Made by a program: the position numbers and the translations under genes. Source: Zoogloea sp. LCSB751 (lineage in GTDB: Bacteria > Pseudomonadota > Gammaproteobacteria > Burkholderiales > Rhodocyclaceae). Taken from it: 63,467 bases of DNA. The notes under the pieces are model-generated. The model was not told where the DNA came from and did not search any database. It was given only the letters and a program-made list of their open reading frames with translations. Of this stretch, positions 45,469-54,473 are shown one piece after another (position 1 is the stretch's first letter; each line of letters opens with the position of its first letter). The stretch spans positions 1-63,467 of the forward strand of contig NZ_MWUM01000030.1 of the NCBI RefSeq assembly GCF_002028455.1, written 5' to 3'.

Positions 45469-45553
45469 GCCGGGATGGCGGAATCGGTAGACGCAGCGGA
45501 TTCAAAATCCGCCGCCGCAAGGTGTGAGGGTTCGAGTCCCTCTCCCGGCACCA
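45469..45553 (+). tRNA. tRNA-Leu (anticodon CAA)
   Basis: The gene is 85 nt including an encoded CCA. The acceptor stem GCCGGGA pairs with TCCCGGC. The anticodon stem GCGGA / TCCGC holds the loop TTCAAAA with anticodon CAA at 45503-45505. A long variable arm, as in all leucine tRNAs, is followed by the T arm with GTTCGAGTC. A tyrosine integrase starts 155 bp after its 3' end, so it is the likely attachment site of the island. Confidence 0.96.
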
Positions 45554-45707
45554 GCAGTAAAATCAAGCAGTTAGAGTGGCCTAAGTACCGCGAAAGGTCG
45601 CCATTCTAGAGTTTTTGCAGCATTTTTGCAGCACTAACTTTCCTGCTGGCCGGTATCCTCCCCCGACAGCGCTATACCTAGCTCCATCAAAAAGGAGTTA
45701 GATACGT

Positions 45708-46736
45708 ATGGCAAGCATCACCAAGCGCGGCGACTACCAGTACCAGGCCATTATTCGCCGCAAAGGCTACCCCAAGCAGTGCGCCACCTTCGAGTCTTAT
45801 GAAGACGCGGAGAGATGGGCTTTGGACATTGAGTCCAAGATGCTCCAGAGGGTTTTCACTGACCGCAGCGAACTTGAACGTACGACCCTAGGCGAACTGC
45901 TCGACCGCTATCAGAACGCGGTTGTAGTGAACAATATTGGGGCGAGGCAGGAACTGAGTCGTGTCAAGCGGTGGAAGGCGCATCCTCTGGCACTCAGGAC
46001 ACTAGATACACTGCGCGCTGTCGATTTCTCCCAATATCGAGATGCTCGTCTTAAGGAGGTAGGGCCAAATACCGTTCGTCTTGAGCTTGCACTCATTAGT
46101 GCGATGTTCAACTACGCGCGAAAGAACTGGTCGATACCGGTGGAAAACCCCATTGAGGGAATCCGTGGCCCCAAGATTCCTGGTGGTCGTGAGCGTCGCC
46201 TTCGTGGAGATGAAGAGGTTCGGCTACTTGAGGCTGCGTCTGAGGCCCGCTCGAATCCTGTGCAGTTGAAGGCCGCAATCCAACTAGCGATTGAAACCGG
46301 CTTACGTGAAGGGCGGCTTGCCAGTTTGCGCTGGGACCAGGTCGACCTTGAGGCTGAGGACGAGGAGGTGATATGGGTTCTCACGAAGGCCGAAAGTCAT
46401 AAGCAACGCTGGAGACCGGTGCCGCTTACCGAGAAGGCCGTTGAAGTGCTTAAGGGGCTTCCTCGTGATGAGAGCGGGTTTGTGTTCGGCCAGGCCTTCC
46501 CTACCGTTCAGGCTCTCGGAAGTGCGTTTCGGCGCGCGAGAGACCGAGCGGGGCTGGAGAATTTCAGGTTCCATGATTTGCGTCATGAGGCAGCCAGCCG
46601 TATGGCACCAATCATGGCTGGCGGAACTTTGGCCAAAATCATGACCTGGGATACGCTCGAATTGACAATGCGATACTACAACCCGACTGCCCGAGAATTG
46701 GTTGCGGCTGTACGGGGAAAAAGAACTGCCCCATAA
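45708..46736 (+). CDS. Tyrosine-type site-specific integrase
   Basis: The protein has 342 residues. An N-terminal arm-binding region (MASITKRGDYQYQAIIRRKGY) and a SAM-like core-binding domain precede the catalytic domain. Catalytic residues visible are Arg in TGLREGRLASLRW, the HDLRHEA box, and Tyr in LTMRYYNPT. The usual LGH box reads MTWDTLE, with Trp in place of the His, which is tolerated in the family. Its position just after tRNA-Leu indicates integration at the tRNA 3' end. An excisionase candidate is the AlpA-like gene at 61675. Confidence 0.93.
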   Translation: MASITKRGDYQYQAIIRRKGYPKQCATFESYEDAERWALDIESKMLQRVFTDRSELERTTLGELLDRYQNAVVVNNIGARQELSRVKRWKAHPLALRTLDTLRAVDFSQYRDARLKEVGPNTVRLELALISAMFNYARKNWSIPVENPIEGIRGPKIPGGRERRLRGDEEVRLLEAASEARSNPVQLKAAIQLAIETGLREGRLASLRWDQVDLEAEDEEVIWVLTKAESHKQRWRPVPLTEKAVEVLKGLPRDESGFVFGQAFPTVQALGSAFRRARDRAGLENFRFHDLRHEAASRMAPIMAGGTLAKIMTWDTLELTMRYYNPTARELVAAVRGKRTAP

Positions 46737-47293
46737 GCAGTTCAGTCCGAGTTGCATGTGTCCTGTTAGGTCACTTTGTCCTGAGTGTTGGAGCGCTGAC
46801 TAGCATGTGGTGTTGCTACGTACTGAGTCTCGACAGGCGGGCTCAAGTGACGCCGACTTGCGTTGGCTTAGAATTCACCCGCGTTACTACTGCCCCCTGT
46901 CGTTTGAAGTCCTAAACGGCAGGGGGGCCATCTTCCCGTGCATGGTTTGTGTGCGTCCATAGAATTACCTTGAGCGTTGTCAATCACAGCGCTTCTTCGG
47001 TGGCTCGAAGTCGCCGGATGCGTTAATGACCGCACGTTCTTAACAGTTCGAGCATACTTGCGAAACAGTCAGGACCACTCGTGTGAACTCCGTAGATGGT
47101 TGTAGATGTAGTCGTCTGTCGTCAGTTCATGGTTCGAGTCGCAGCCGTCTGCCTTGTGTGGGACCCGGGCACACGTCTATAGAACACTTGTCCAAGACTC
47201 GCGCTTCCGGCCTGTCATGCCATTTTTCTTCCCAGAGTGTGTGTGGGCGAGTCAACCCATTCTAGGATGGCTTGACTCTAGCGGGTGAGGCTT
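46737..47293. other. Non-coding gap after the integrase
   Basis: These 557 bp have no convincing gene on either strand. Apart from one long hairpin at 46893-46926 I see nothing that I can name. Base composition is visibly lower in GC than the core chromosome to the left. Confidence 0.6.
46893..46926. repeat. Long inverted repeat downstream of integrase
   Basis: CCCCCTGTCGTTT (46893-46905) pairs with AAACGGCAGGGGG (46914-46926) over 13 bp with one G-T pair, loop of 8 nt. No T-tract follows, so it is a poor intrinsic terminator; it could be an RNA or protein-recognition structure. Confidence 0.6.
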
Positions 47294-47572
47294 TCAGATA
47301 CTGAAGTCTTCCCTGTTCTTGCCCTCAAGCCATTGAGGCGCACGCCCCTTACCTGACCAAGTCTTTCCAGTGGCTGGGTCAAGATACTTTGCCGGCAGGG
47401 AGGCCTTTGCAGCCTTCTGCTTTTTGCCGAACAGCTCATCTACGCTCAACTCAAACACCTCGATAAGGCTGCGAGCCTGTGCAATCGCATTGGTGCGTTC
47501 TTCTTTGCGAACCTCAGCGATACGGCGCTCGAGCTCTTCTTTTTGTGCAATCAGTTCAGCAAGGGAGGTCAT
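47294..47572 (-). CDS. H-NS family nucleoid-associated protein (short form)
   Basis: The protein has 92 residues. An N-terminal coiled coil (LAELIAQKEELERRIAEVRKEER) for oligomerisation is followed by the H-NS C-terminal DNA-binding motif YLDPATGKTWSGKGRAPQWLEG. Plasmid and island H-NS relatives bind AT-rich DNA and silence newly acquired genes. Its place between the integrase and the origin-like region fits a stealth or replication-modulating role (inference). Confidence 0.9.
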   Translation of the reverse strand: MTSLAELIAQKEELERRIAEVRKEERTNAIAQARSLIEVFELSVDELFGKKQKAAKASLPAKYLDPATGKTWSGKGRAPQWLEGKNREDFSI

Positions 47573-47745
47573 GGGTTTTGGTCCGAGTTAATGTTGAGAC
47601 CGGATTCTAGGTACTGTGTGCTGTTGCGTCAAAGGCTATAGACATGACCATCAATGCCTTTCTTGCATTGAAATGGCTTAGCTCCTTCATTCACGAATGG
47701 AGGAAGCAGTCTGTAACCTTTGAATTTTCGTGGACCTCTGGGTTT

Positions 47746-47792
47746 AGGCTTAACCGGTACCTCGTTGTTTCATTTACTTCAAGGTTAAGCCT
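47746..47792. repeat. 10-bp perfect inverted repeat upstream of the H-NS-like gene
   Basis: AGGCTTAACC at 47746-47755 and GGTTAAGCCT at 47783-47792 are exact inverted copies, 27 bp apart. They could be an operator or a hairpin. Confidence 0.6.
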
Positions 47793-47918
47793 CATGGTGT
47801 GAAACCGTGGTGGTGTCATGTAGTCCTCGTTGCTTGGTGGGGCAGTGAAGGCATGCAGCGCATCCACGACTCCACCCTTGGTTGGTAGAAAAGCAGAGTC
47901 CGACGTGTGATGTGTCTT

Positions 47919-48034
47919 ATGGTATGTCATTCCTTGCCAGGACGGCCGGTACGCCGGCCGTTACGTCGTGCTCTTTCGGAGCTGTAAGTTGGACGCGAAG
48001 CGCGCCTATGCTTCTTGGTGCTGTAGTGATGGTA
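47919..48034 (+). repeat. Structured repeat copy A in the origin region
   Basis: This is a non-coding sequence of about 115 bp that recurs 171 bp downstream (copy B). By eye the two are roughly three-quarters identical. It includes a perfect 8-bp hairpin ACGGCCGG / CCGGCCGT with a TACG loop, then the shared ACGTCGTGCT and GAAGCG blocks. Confidence 0.65.
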
Positions 48035-48089
48035 TGCAATGAACACGCCGTGCCAGGTTGGTGAATGAGAGGCTGACGTGAGGTTTCTT

Positions 48090-48207
48090 ACTGGATGCCA
48101 TTCCCTACCAGAACGGCCGGTGTGTCGGCCATCACGTCGTGCTTTTGCCGGACTGCAAGTCAGCGATGAAGCGATTTATGCTGCCTAGTGGTGCAGAGGA
48201 TGGAGCC
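48090..48207 (+). repeat. Structured repeat copy B in the origin region
   Basis: This is the second, diverged copy of the unit at 47919. Its hairpin GGCCGG / TCGGCC keeps the fold with a G-T pair and a different loop (TGTG). The shared blocks are ATGCCATTCC, ACGGCCGGT, ACGTCGTGCT and GAAGCG. Confidence 0.65.
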
Positions 48208-48404
48208 GGATTCTGTACAGTGCGGGTGAAGTGTACGCGGTGGCATTAGTAGGCTCGCGGCGACGAGGGCAGGATGTAGGTGCGTGTCGAGGGCTGGCTA
48301 GCACGTTTAAAGACTATCTCAATGACTATGGTTATGGAGAGCTTTTCGCGTTTGAATTCCCGCCTTATTTGCTGGCTGTTTTGCGAATTTTCCTCATCTT
48401 CTAC

Positions 48405-48514
48405 ATGTTTTGACGTCAAGCGTTTCATGTGAGCAAGTCAAGTCGTCAATGTTTTAAGGTCAAGTGTTTTATGTCTTGAGGTCAAACAAACTATGTTTTG
48501 ACGTCAGTTCTTCG
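48405..48514 (+). repeat. Five 22-bp iterons, plasmid-type origin (oriV-like)
   Basis: Five direct repeats begin at 48405, 48427, 48449, 48471 and 48493, each exactly 22 bp (two helical turns) from the next. The consensus of the left 16 bp is ATGTTTTGANGTCAAG; copy 2 is the most diverged. An AT-rich stretch lies just to the left (about 48300-48404). The array ends 168 bp before a TrfA-like initiator gene. Iterons of this spacing are the binding sites of initiators such as TrfA at RK2 oriV. Confidence 0.85.
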
Positions 48515-48681
48515 CATTGTGCTCTTTGTGCTCGTTCATGCACTGCCTCTTCGCCTATACCTCCGAGTTAGTTTTTTCTACTGAGGAGGTCTTGTGCTGC
48601 TTGGGCGTAGTCGTATTCCGTTTTGTGAGGGGGGTGTCTTCAGCTCATCCGTAGATGTTTGTCTAGAAGGAGGCAGGCTCA

Positions 48682-49743
48682 ATGGCCAGGATGCATGAGG
48701 TGGATGATACTCAGTCGTGCCGGGAGGAGGCTGCGGCTATCCGAGAGGGGGCTCTGTCCTGTCCATCCGAAGCCGTCAGGCTCCGAGCGAATAAGGGCGC
48801 AGATAGGCTCGTAGCCTTGGCCGAAAGCGACGAGCGTAAGAAGCGTCAGGCGAATGCAGGTGGTGTTTTTGTTCTCGCTGAGGATGCTACGAACCATGCC
48901 GTGAGCCTTGAGCGTCGTCGCAGGGCCGTTCGTCGGGGGAGTGACGTCTATCTACCTACTGGGCATGAGGGGGCTGTTTTACTTCCGAACATTTTTCTGC
49001 GCTCTGCACTCTTTTCTGCGAACAACAACGTAGGGGAGTCACTTGTGGACGAGCTGATTGCGTCTCTGGGGGCTACTACTGAGCTGACGCTTACTGGAGT
49101 AAGGCTCGGTGATTACGACCGACGAGTTTTGGCGGCTTGCCTTCAATACTATGGTGCTGGAGTGCCACTATGCACTGAAGGCGGGGAAGGTCAGTGGATA
49201 AAAGTGACGTATTGGGAGTTCTCGCAGTCCATAAGGTCTTCCTACGGGAAAAATGTGCACATCGCGATTCGGGATAGCTTGAGCCGTTTGAACAAAGCGC
49301 AATTGCGAGTGCGTTTCGAGCACTGGGATATTCCACAGCTGCGGCTTCTGGAAGTGGACGTTGATGATGGTGGCGCTGGGGCCGAGAATTCTACACTCAA
49401 CCCGAAAGGCAGTGATGTAGTGGCCTTTCGCATAGAGGCTTCCATGGCGAAGCTCTTTGGGCTGAACGCTTGGACCGCAGTGAATGTCTCGGCGGCTCAC
49501 GACTATTCAGGACTGACATCGTGGCTGGCTAACTTTTACAGCACTCATGCAAAGCCCTACCCGCTGACCTTGAGTTACTTGTATGAGCTCTGTGGGGCCG
49601 TGTGTTTCTTGCCAGAGTTCAGGCGACGCCTTAAGAACTCCCTTACGCGTTTACAGAAGGACGATGTCCATGAAGACTGTCGAGTGGGGTGTTTCGAGAT
49701 GGACAAGACGTCAGTTACGGTAGAGCTGGTTCGTTGGGGGTAG
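48682..49743 (+). CDS. TrfA-like plasmid replication initiator
   Basis: The protein has 353 residues. The C-terminal two thirds match the TrfA pattern of IncP plasmids: LPNIFLRSALF near residue 100, two winged-helix units, and LTSWLANFYSTHAKPYPL followed by YLYELCG...FRRRLKNSL. The first 95 residues are charged, not conserved, and may be a dimerisation or host-factor region. TrfA binds iterons and loads the helicase. The ATG is preceded by AAGGAGGC. The iteron array directly upstream supports an initiator role. The gene ends before a 13-bp inverted repeat. Confidence 0.87.
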   Translation: MARMHEVDDTQSCREEAAAIREGALSCPSEAVRLRANKGADRLVALAESDERKKRQANAGGVFVLAEDATNHAVSLERRRRAVRRGSDVYLPTGHEGAVLLPNIFLRSALFSANNNVGESLVDELIASLGATTELTLTGVRLGDYDRRVLAACLQYYGAGVPLCTEGGEGQWIKVTYWEFSQSIRSSYGKNVHIAIRDSLSRLNKAQLRVRFEHWDIPQLRLLEVDVDDGGAGAENSTLNPKGSDVVAFRIEASMAKLFGLNAWTAVNVSAAHDYSGLTSWLANFYSTHAKPYPLTLSYLYELCGAVCFLPEFRRRLKNSLTRLQKDDVHEDCRVGCFEMDKTSVTVELVRWG

Positions 49744-49825
49744 TAACGGACTATCTGAATTTTCGATTTTTCGTTAGGTGGGAAGGCTTGTGGTATTCCT
49801 AGGGACTGACCTAACCGTTCTTCGA

Positions 49826-49868
49826 TGCCCTATGAAGATTTCGAGTGACGTGTTTTCTTCATAGGGCA
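49826..49868. terminator. Perfect 13-bp inverted repeat between trfA-like gene and hsdR
   Basis: TGCCCTATGAAGA (49826-49838) and TCTTCATAGGGCA (49856-49868) are exact inverted copies with a 17-nt loop. They lie between two convergent genes, so a terminator role is likely, although no T-tract is present. Confidence 0.55.
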
Positions 49869-49912
49869 GGAGTAAGGATAGGATTACGTTTTATCCGACT
49901 GCTGCCGAAACC

Positions 49913-52900
49913 CTATTCCGCCTGATGTAGTTGCGGGGGGAGGCTACGGGCACGCAGCGCCTCATAGAGCTGCGCCGGCCCCAGCAGTGTCTCTTTCAGA
50001 CCCTCCCGTACTCGCTCTGAACCCAGCGCCTGGGTGCTCATCGTCGTGTGGGCCTCGAAGGCCTCCATGATGGCATTCATCAGCGCGTCGGCCAGGTCCG
50101 GTGAATTGGCGAACTGCTCCTTGCTGTTGGTGGCCGCTTGTTGCACCAGGAGTTCGTTCTCGAGCAGCTTGCCCTTCAGCACGCCGTTCACATAGACCAA
50201 CTGGTCGTTGTCCGACAGCTCGCCTTCGAAGAGGCCATTTACCTTCTCGATGATTTCGGCGAGGTAGGCCTTTTCCTTCTCCTGGACACTGCCGCTACCG
50301 GTCTCGGTCATCGGCGGAAGTTTCGGCGTGTCGCCGGCCGAGAGGTTCAGTGACTGCTGGCCCTTGTTCTTCAGCGTGTGGTGCGTCAGAACCACCTTGG
50401 AAAGGTCCACCGTGTCCCGCTCACGGCCGAAGTCGAGCAGCGGAATGAGGCGCTTGTAGAAAATGAAGCGCTTTTCGATGTCCGTGTTGCCATAGTCGAA
50501 AATCTGCGACAGGAAGGCATACAGACGTGTGAAGGCCCCCATGTCGCCCTTGAAGAGGACGAGCACATCCATCGCGTCCTTCGCTGCCTGGGCGGCAGCG
50601 GCATCCTGGCCAGCCTCGGCGGCCGCCTTCTGGGCCTGGAGTGCCTTGTAGCGTTTTAGCAATCGGTCGGCCACTGGGGCAAGCGCGGCGCTGAGCTGGG
50701 CTTGGGTACCCTTCGGGTTCGTCTCGACCTCGGCAACGCGGTCCACCTCAAAGCTGTCGTAAAAGCCGGCGGCATCGAGCTTGGCACGGAGGTCGAAGAC
50801 CAGATGGGGGTCGGTGTTCGCTTCGAGCTGGGCGGTCTCATAGTACGTCTTGAAGGCGGCCAGCACTTCTTCGGCGTCATTCACGAAGTCGAGGATGTAG
50901 GTCGTGTCCTTGCCCGGATGGGCACGGTTCAGGCGCGACAGGGTCTGCACCGCCTGGATGCCCGCGAGGCGCTTATCTACGTACATCCCGCACAGCAGGG
51001 GCTGGTCGAAGCCAGTCTGAAACTTGTTCGCCACCAGCAGCAAGTGATAGTCGGGTGCCTTGAAGGCTTCCCGGATGTCGCCTTTCAGGCTTGGATTGAG
51101 CGCCTTGCTGTGCTCGCTAACGGGCTCCGGGTAGCTCTCCGGGTCGTCGATTTCGCCGGAGAACGCCACCAGCACGCCAAGGGGGTAGTTTCGCTTCTGG
51201 ATATAGCTGGTGATGGCTTTCTGCCAGCGCACCGCTTCCTTGCGGCTGCTCACCACAATCATCGCCTTGGCCTTGCCATCCAGGAGCTGCTGCACGTTTT
51301 CTCGGAAGTGCTCCACCACCACCTGAACCTTCTGGGCGATGTTGTAGGGATGAAGGCGCACCCACTGCATGATGCCCTTCAGCGCCTCGGACTTCTCGAC
51401 CGCCTTCTCGTCGTACTCCTTGCCATTGTTGGCGAGCTTGAAGGCGAGCTTGTAAGTCGTGTAGTTCTTTAGCACGTCGAGGATGAAACCCTCCTCGATG
51501 GCCTGGCGCATCGAATACACATGGAAGGGCTGCGGCAGGCCGTCGGCATCCTTGCGGCCGAAGAGTTCCAGCGTCTTCTGTTTTGGGGTGGCGGTGAAGG
51601 CGATATAGGTCAGCCCCTTGTCTTGGGCAGCCTTGGCGGACATCTGGGCGGCAAGCACCGTTTCGGTGTCGATTTCGCCGCCGTCCTGCAGTTCAGCCAG
51701 TTCCTCGGCTGACAGCACCTGCTTGAGCTTGGCCGCCGCCTCACCGGTCTGGGAGCTGTGAGCTTCGTCGGCGATGACTGCGAAGCGCTTGCCCTCGGTT
51801 GCCGCCAGTTCCTGCACGGCCTTCAGCGCAAAGGGGAAGGTCTGGATGGTGCAGACGATGACCTTCTTGCCGTCCTTGAGTGCCTGGGAGAGCTGGGCAC
51901 TCTTGCTGCCGTGCTCGTCGCTGATGGTCGCTACCACGCCCGTGGTGCGCTGGAAGTCGAATATGGCTTCCTGGAGCTGGGCATCGAGCACATTACGGTC
52001 GGATACCACCAGTACGCTGTCGAACAGTTTGTTGTGCTGGGCATCGTGCAGGTCGGCGAGGAAGTGGGCCGTCCACGCGATGGAATTGGTCTTGCCGGAA
52101 CCAGCAGAGTGCTGAATCAGGTAACGCTCGCCGGCACCGTGTTCCAACACGTCGGCAACGAGTTTGCGGGTCGCGTCGAGCTGGTGGTAGCGGGGGAAGA
52201 TAACGCTGGTGAGTTGCTTCTTGTCGTTACGCTTGCCAATGAGGTAGCGGCCGAGGATTTCGAGCCAACTATCCCGTTGCCACACTTCCTGCCACAGGTA
52301 CCAAGTAGCAAAGCCGAAGGGGTTCGGCGGGTTGCCGGCGCCGCCGCCGTTGCCGCGGTTGAAGGGCAGAAAGTTGGTCGCCGTACCGGCGAGCCGGGTG
52401 CTCATCCTCACCTCGGACTGGCTCACCGCAAAATGCACCAGTGCTCCGCCAGGGAAGGCCAGCAGGGGCTCCACGAGCCCACCCTTCGGGGTTGGGTCAC
52501 GGTCGAAGCGGTACTGGTCCACCGCGTCGCCGACGCTCTGGGTGAAGTCGGATTTCAGCTCTGCAGTGGCCACCGCAATGCCGTTCACAAACAGCACCAG
52601 GTCCACCGCGTCCTTCGGGTTGTTGAGCGAGTGGTGTACCTGTCTCACGACGCGCAGCCGGTTCGCGGCGTAGGCTTGCTGGGTGGCCGGGTTCATGCCC
52701 AGGGCGGGCTTGAACTGCACCAGCGACAGCGGCTTCTTCAGGCCGACCATCTCCACGCCGCGCCGCAGCACTTCCAGCGTGCCTTGCTCGTTGAGGCACT
52801 TGCGCACCCGCTCGGCCAGCACCTTGGGCAGGCTGGCGCCGTGGGTTTTGGAGAGCGTCTGCCAGCTCTCGGGCTGGGTCGTTTCCACCCAGGCCAGCAG

Positions 52901-53026
52901 GTCGGGCAAAAACAGGGCGTTCTGACGGTCGTAGTGGGCGGCGTCGCCTTCAGCGTAGAACCAGCCGTGCCGGCCGAGGTGCTCGCAGATGGCGGATTCG
53001 AAGTGGTGTTCTTGGTGCAGACCCAT
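49913..53026 (-). CDS. hsdR: Type I restriction enzyme, R subunit
   Basis: HsdR is the translocating and cutting subunit of type I restriction-modification. The protein is 1037 residues. The N-terminal nuclease region shows VDLVLFVNGIAVATAELKSDF (D...ExK pattern). The helicase core has Walker A in HSAGSGKTNS and the DEAH box in VIADEAHSSQ, with the later helicase motifs in LLVANKFQTGFDQPLL and QTLSRLNRAHPGK. The ATG at 53026 overlaps the stop of the preceding gene (TGATG), which fixes the start. It is the last gene of the operon. Confidence 0.95.
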   Translation of the reverse strand: MGLHQEHHFESAICEHLGRHGWFYAEGDAAHYDRQNALFLPDLLAWVETTQPESWQTLSKTHGASLPKVLAERVRKCLNEQGTLEVLRRGVEMVGLKKPLSLVQFKPALGMNPATQQAYAANRLRVVRQVHHSLNNPKDAVDLVLFVNGIAVATAELKSDFTQSVGDAVDQYRFDRDPTPKGGLVEPLLAFPGGALVHFAVSQSEVRMSTRLAGTATNFLPFNRGNGGGAGNPPNPFGFATWYLWQEVWQRDSWLEILGRYLIGKRNDKKQLTSVIFPRYHQLDATRKLVADVLEHGAGERYLIQHSAGSGKTNSIAWTAHFLADLHDAQHNKLFDSVLVVSDRNVLDAQLQEAIFDFQRTTGVVATISDEHGSKSAQLSQALKDGKKVIVCTIQTFPFALKAVQELAATEGKRFAVIADEAHSSQTGEAAAKLKQVLSAEELAELQDGGEIDTETVLAAQMSAKAAQDKGLTYIAFTATPKQKTLELFGRKDADGLPQPFHVYSMRQAIEEGFILDVLKNYTTYKLAFKLANNGKEYDEKAVEKSEALKGIMQWVRLHPYNIAQKVQVVVEHFRENVQQLLDGKAKAMIVVSSRKEAVRWQKAITSYIQKRNYPLGVLVAFSGEIDDPESYPEPVSEHSKALNPSLKGDIREAFKAPDYHLLLVANKFQTGFDQPLLCGMYVDKRLAGIQAVQTLSRLNRAHPGKDTTYILDFVNDAEEVLAAFKTYYETAQLEANTDPHLVFDLRAKLDAAGFYDSFEVDRVAEVETNPKGTQAQLSAALAPVADRLLKRYKALQAQKAAAEAGQDAAAAQAAKDAMDVLVLFKGDMGAFTRLYAFLSQIFDYGNTDIEKRFIFYKRLIPLLDFGRERDTVDLSKVVLTHHTLKNKGQQSLNLSAGDTPKLPPMTETGSGSVQEKEKAYLAEIIEKVNGLFEGELSDNDQLVYVNGVLKGKLLENELLVQQAATNSKEQFANSPDLADALMNAIMEAFEAHTTMSTQALGSERVREGLKETLLGPAQLYEALRARSLPPQLHQAE

Positions 53027-53643
53027 CAGGCGGCCTCGGGGATGTCTTCCAACAAGGCATTCCGTATGTCGGTGACGATACTGTCCGGGTCGGTGATGAA
53101 CGACGCGAGGTCGCGGGTTAGGAGGCGGGCGCTCGTCTGTGGGCCGGCCTGCTCCCAGCCTGGATTGTCGCCTGACGGATATTCCAACGTTCCCCACCGT
53201 TTCTCGAAGGAGTCGCCGTTCTCTCCATCGCAACGGTAAAGGTACATCTCCACGGTTGCTTTGCCGATGGGGAGCGTCAGGGGGTCGGGTTGGCCCTTTT
53301 GGCCAAGCGCCTTGCGCTTTTCAGGCTTGAAGTTATCGTCCAAGTAGACATTGAAGATTAACGCCACGTCACCCGCTTGGGCCAACTCACCCACGACCCT
53401 GCGATACACATGACGTGATGCGAACATTGGCGCCAAGTCCCATGCCCACTTATTGCCCGGTGCCGTCGTGCTCCGGCTGGGCAGGTTGGTATGGCAGGGT
53501 TCCCAATACCAGAAACCCATCTCCAGTTCGCTGGCGATGCGAGTGAGCAGTGGCAGCAGCCGTTGATAGAAGCCTACCGACAAACGGTGGGCAGTTTGCA
53601 ATTGGCCAACCAGCTCGGTTGCTTCGGGAAGCATCATTTCCAT
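53026..53643 (-). CDS. Uncharacterised protein inserted before hsdR
   Basis: The protein has 205 residues with no signal peptide. The first part is helical (PEATELVGQLQTAHRLSVGFYQRLLPLLTRIASELEM). The middle contains strand-rich, aromatic segments (MGFWYWEPCHTNLP, DVALIFNVYLDDNF) and a short helical end follows. I do not recognise a family. The start at 53643 overlaps the nuclease-like gene by 10 bp, and the stop overlaps the hsdR start by 1 bp, so it is translated as part of the restriction operon. It may be a partner of the upstream nuclease-like protein. Confidence 0.6.
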   Translation of the reverse strand: MEMMLPEATELVGQLQTAHRLSVGFYQRLLPLLTRIASELEMGFWYWEPCHTNLPSRSTTAPGNKWAWDLAPMFASRHVYRRVVGELAQAGDVALIFNVYLDDNFKPEKRKALGQKGQPDPLTLPIGKATVEMYLYRCDGENGDSFEKRWGTLEYPSGDNPGWEQAGPQTSARLLTRDLASFITDPDSIVTDIRNALLEDIPEAA

Positions 53644-54473
53644 GTCGTGAGTTCCAGCGGATGGGCGCGGGCAAAGCCCAGAAGAGTGCGCCATGACAAA
53701 GGAGTTTTGTTTGTAACAGGCTCCATAGTCAAGGCGGCAGATAGCTGGCTTTTCGGTAGCGACCATGCTGCGAGTGCCGACAGAGACAAGCGAGACCGCG
53801 GGAGCCATGCAACTAGTTCCTTCCAGTTGCGCTCGACCTCCACATGCAGGTCAAACAGCTCAAATGCCGTCTGCCAGTCATTGAATACCGCAGCATCGGT
53901 GCGTGGGCAGTCGTCCATCCATTCCGACAATGCCATCGCGACGGGGTCCCACTCGCGGGTATGGACGAAGAGTTCAAAGCAACCCTTGGTGTCGAATTCC
54001 GAGGTCGGCTGCTCCCCGTGCGACCGCTTGTTGCGGCCTAACGCGAGGAAATGGAGCGTTTCCGGTGCCGTTCGCTTATCCCCCAAACACTCGGCGACAA
54101 AAGCATGAATTTCGGCTTGCCATTGGGCTAGCCCCTGGTCACCGCCGAAGGGTGGCTTGACCTCAACGATGAGCGTTGCGTTCTCGAAATGCAGCAGTAC
54201 ATCCGGCTCGACCCAGGAACGTTGCTCCAACCCGACTAGATGGGGCCAGAATTCGATTTCGTCGAGGGCACCCAGACGGTCGGCGGCTTCCTGGCCAATC
54301 AACAGACCGAGCACGCGCGCGAGACTGGCATCCGACAGGTAGCGTAGGCGGCTGAAGAAAGCAGCCGTCAGCAAATCTTCACTACGCCGGAAGACCTCAC
54401 GCCAGCTGAAGCTGAGCTCACTTCCCTCGAAGCGGACGCGGCCAGCCTTGTTGCTGGCAATGGCGGTCAGCAT
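53634..54473 (-). CDS. Putative PD-(D/E)xK-type nuclease inserted in the restriction operon
   Basis: The protein has 279 residues. The segment WVEPDVLLHFENATLIVEVKPPFGGDQGLAQWQAEIHAF shows the D...ExK pattern (Asp in EPDVLL, then EVK) with a following helix, which is the core of PD-(D/E)xK nucleases. The assignment rests on this motif alone. No helicase or DNA-binding domain is evident. It begins just after a 44-codon remnant of hsdR and overlaps the next gene by 10 bp. It may be an accessory restriction or other defence nuclease. Confidence 0.6.
   Translation of the reverse strand: MLTAIASNKAGRVRFEGSELSFSWREVFRRSEDLLTAAFFSRLRYLSDASLARVLGLLIGQEAADRLGALDEIEFWPHLVGLEQRSWVEPDVLLHFENATLIVEVKPPFGGDQGLAQWQAEIHAFVAECLGDKRTAPETLHFLALGRNKRSHGEQPTSEFDTKGCFELFVHTREWDPVAMALSEWMDDCPRTDAAVFNDWQTAFELFDLHVEVERNWKELVAWLPRSRLSLSALAAWSLPKSQLSAALTMEPVTNKTPLSWRTLLGFARAHPLELTTWK

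Noticed and set aside
47691..47930. A 79-codon minus-strand frame in the origin region
   Set aside because: It spans the inverted repeat and the start of structured repeat A, and its composition follows those repeats and not a protein.
48231..48413. A 60-codon plus-strand frame ending in the first iteron
   Set aside because: It lies in AT-rich origin DNA, its end overlaps the iteron array, and it has no ribosome site or motif.
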